This document shows positions 63,820 to 64,000 of a DNA stretch of 64,000 bases, in pieces. Made by a program: the position numbers and the translations under genes. Within the stretch, counting starts at the first letter, position 1; the number at the start of each line of letters is the position of its first letter. Source of the DNA: JALCRY01 sp050946575 (GTDB lineage Bacteria > Bacillota > Clostridia > Peptostreptococcales > Anaerovoracaceae); contig JBMNVB010000006.1 of assembly GCA_050946575.1 (NCBI GenBank), positions 28,481-92,480 on the forward strand, given 5' to 3'. The notes under the pieces are model-generated. The model was not told the origin of the DNA. It did no database searches and was given only the letters and a program-made list of their open reading frames with translations.

Positions 63820-64000
63820 TCAAAGTAAAAAACCCGCAGCTGTTGAAATTCCAACGGTGCGGGCTTTTAGTCGTGGTGGACTTGTACCCCTAATATCCGA
63901 ACACTCGATTGTTGAGGTATTTTGCCCCGACAGGTTGAACGTGAAGACCAGCTTTCGCCCACCGTCCGGGTTGTCAAATACATAGAGCGAGTTGAGCAAT
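63820..64000 (-). CDS. Possible C-terminal end of a serine recombinase (5' part outside window)
   Basis: A minus-strand frame open to the window edge, 59 codons before its TGA. The wording LNSLYVFDNPDGGRKLVFTF and CSDIRGTSPPR resembles the C-terminal strands of large serine recombinases of clostridial mobile elements, which I recall but cannot verify. If right, a second recombinase-type element borders the prophage remnant. Confidence 0.4.
   Translation of the reverse strand, partial: LLNSLYVFDNPDGGRKLVFTFNLSGQNTSTIECSDIRGTSPPRLKARTVGISTAAGFLL
63833..63867 (+). terminator. Terminator at the end of the integrase remnant
   Basis: CCCGCA (63833-63838) and TGCGGG (63858-63863) with an inner GTTG/CAAC, followed by CTTTT. 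It lies within the last codons of the minus-strand recombinase frame. Confidence 0.6.

Overview
The window (about 54% GC by impression) looks like the chromosome of a strictly anaerobic, fermentative member of the Clostridia (Bacillota). The evidence is the order tig-clpP-clpX-lon-engB, two pyruvate:ferredoxin oxidoreductases, an acyl-CoA:acetate CoA-transferase of butyrate-producer type, a PduL phosphotransacylase, iron-sulfur serine dehydratase, a minimal two-gene SufC/SufB cluster and an AbrB/SpoVT-type regulator. I cannot name the genus; a lineage near the Clostridiales Family XIII/Anaerovoracaceae is only a guess. I saw no rRNA, tRNA or CRISPR array.

Layout. 0-12 kb: LysR regulator (cut by the edge), asparaginase, XRE regulator, aminotransferase, then a mostly minus-strand energy block (CoA-transferase, PFOR, SdaAB, PduL, Hpt) that links serine to pyruvate, acetyl-CoA and acetyl-phosphate. 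12-19 kb: protein quality control (engB, lon, clpX, clpP, tig) plus a CYTH protein. 19-25 kb: carA-carB-argF with a probable ArgR box. 25-31 kb: rlmL, mreB, pyrG, pyk and, divergently, a threonine aldolase. 32-35 kb: DNA repair (Y-family polymerase with a LexA-like box, YolD-like partner, Tag). 35-42 kb: a SNF-family transporter, a second PFOR and two paralogous GntR/FCD regulators whose promoters share a 23-bp palindromic operator. 42-49 kb: AbrB-like regulator and a complete phosphate-starvation set (phoR, phoP, phoU, pstB, pstA, pstC, pstS); the PstS has its two halves in swapped order. 49.5-50.3 kb: an array of nine 84-bp hairpin repeats. 50.4-60.5 kb: small enzymes, two zinc-ribbon membrane proteins, sufCB, an NhaC-type antiporter, pheA, a TPR protein and an LRR fragment. 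60.8-61.1 kb: a second array of the same 84-bp repeat family, inverted relative to the first. 61.2-64 kb: a decayed prophage or integrative element with two S24-type repressors, a 441-bp imperfect tandem duplication, broken tyrosine integrase pieces and perhaps the end of a serine recombinase.

The observations I find most unusual are: (1) the octamer ATCAATGC/GCATTGAT, about 30 times in 64 kb against about 1.5 expected, on both strands, in all reading frames, in intergenic DNA, and as an inverted pair in one terminator, a pattern like that of DNA-uptake sequences; (2) the two 84-bp-period palindromic repeat arrays; (3) the circularly permuted PstS; (4) the GntR/PFOR region with its duplicated operator; (5) the prophage duplication in which a 53-residue membrane protein has diverged strongly between well-conserved flanks.
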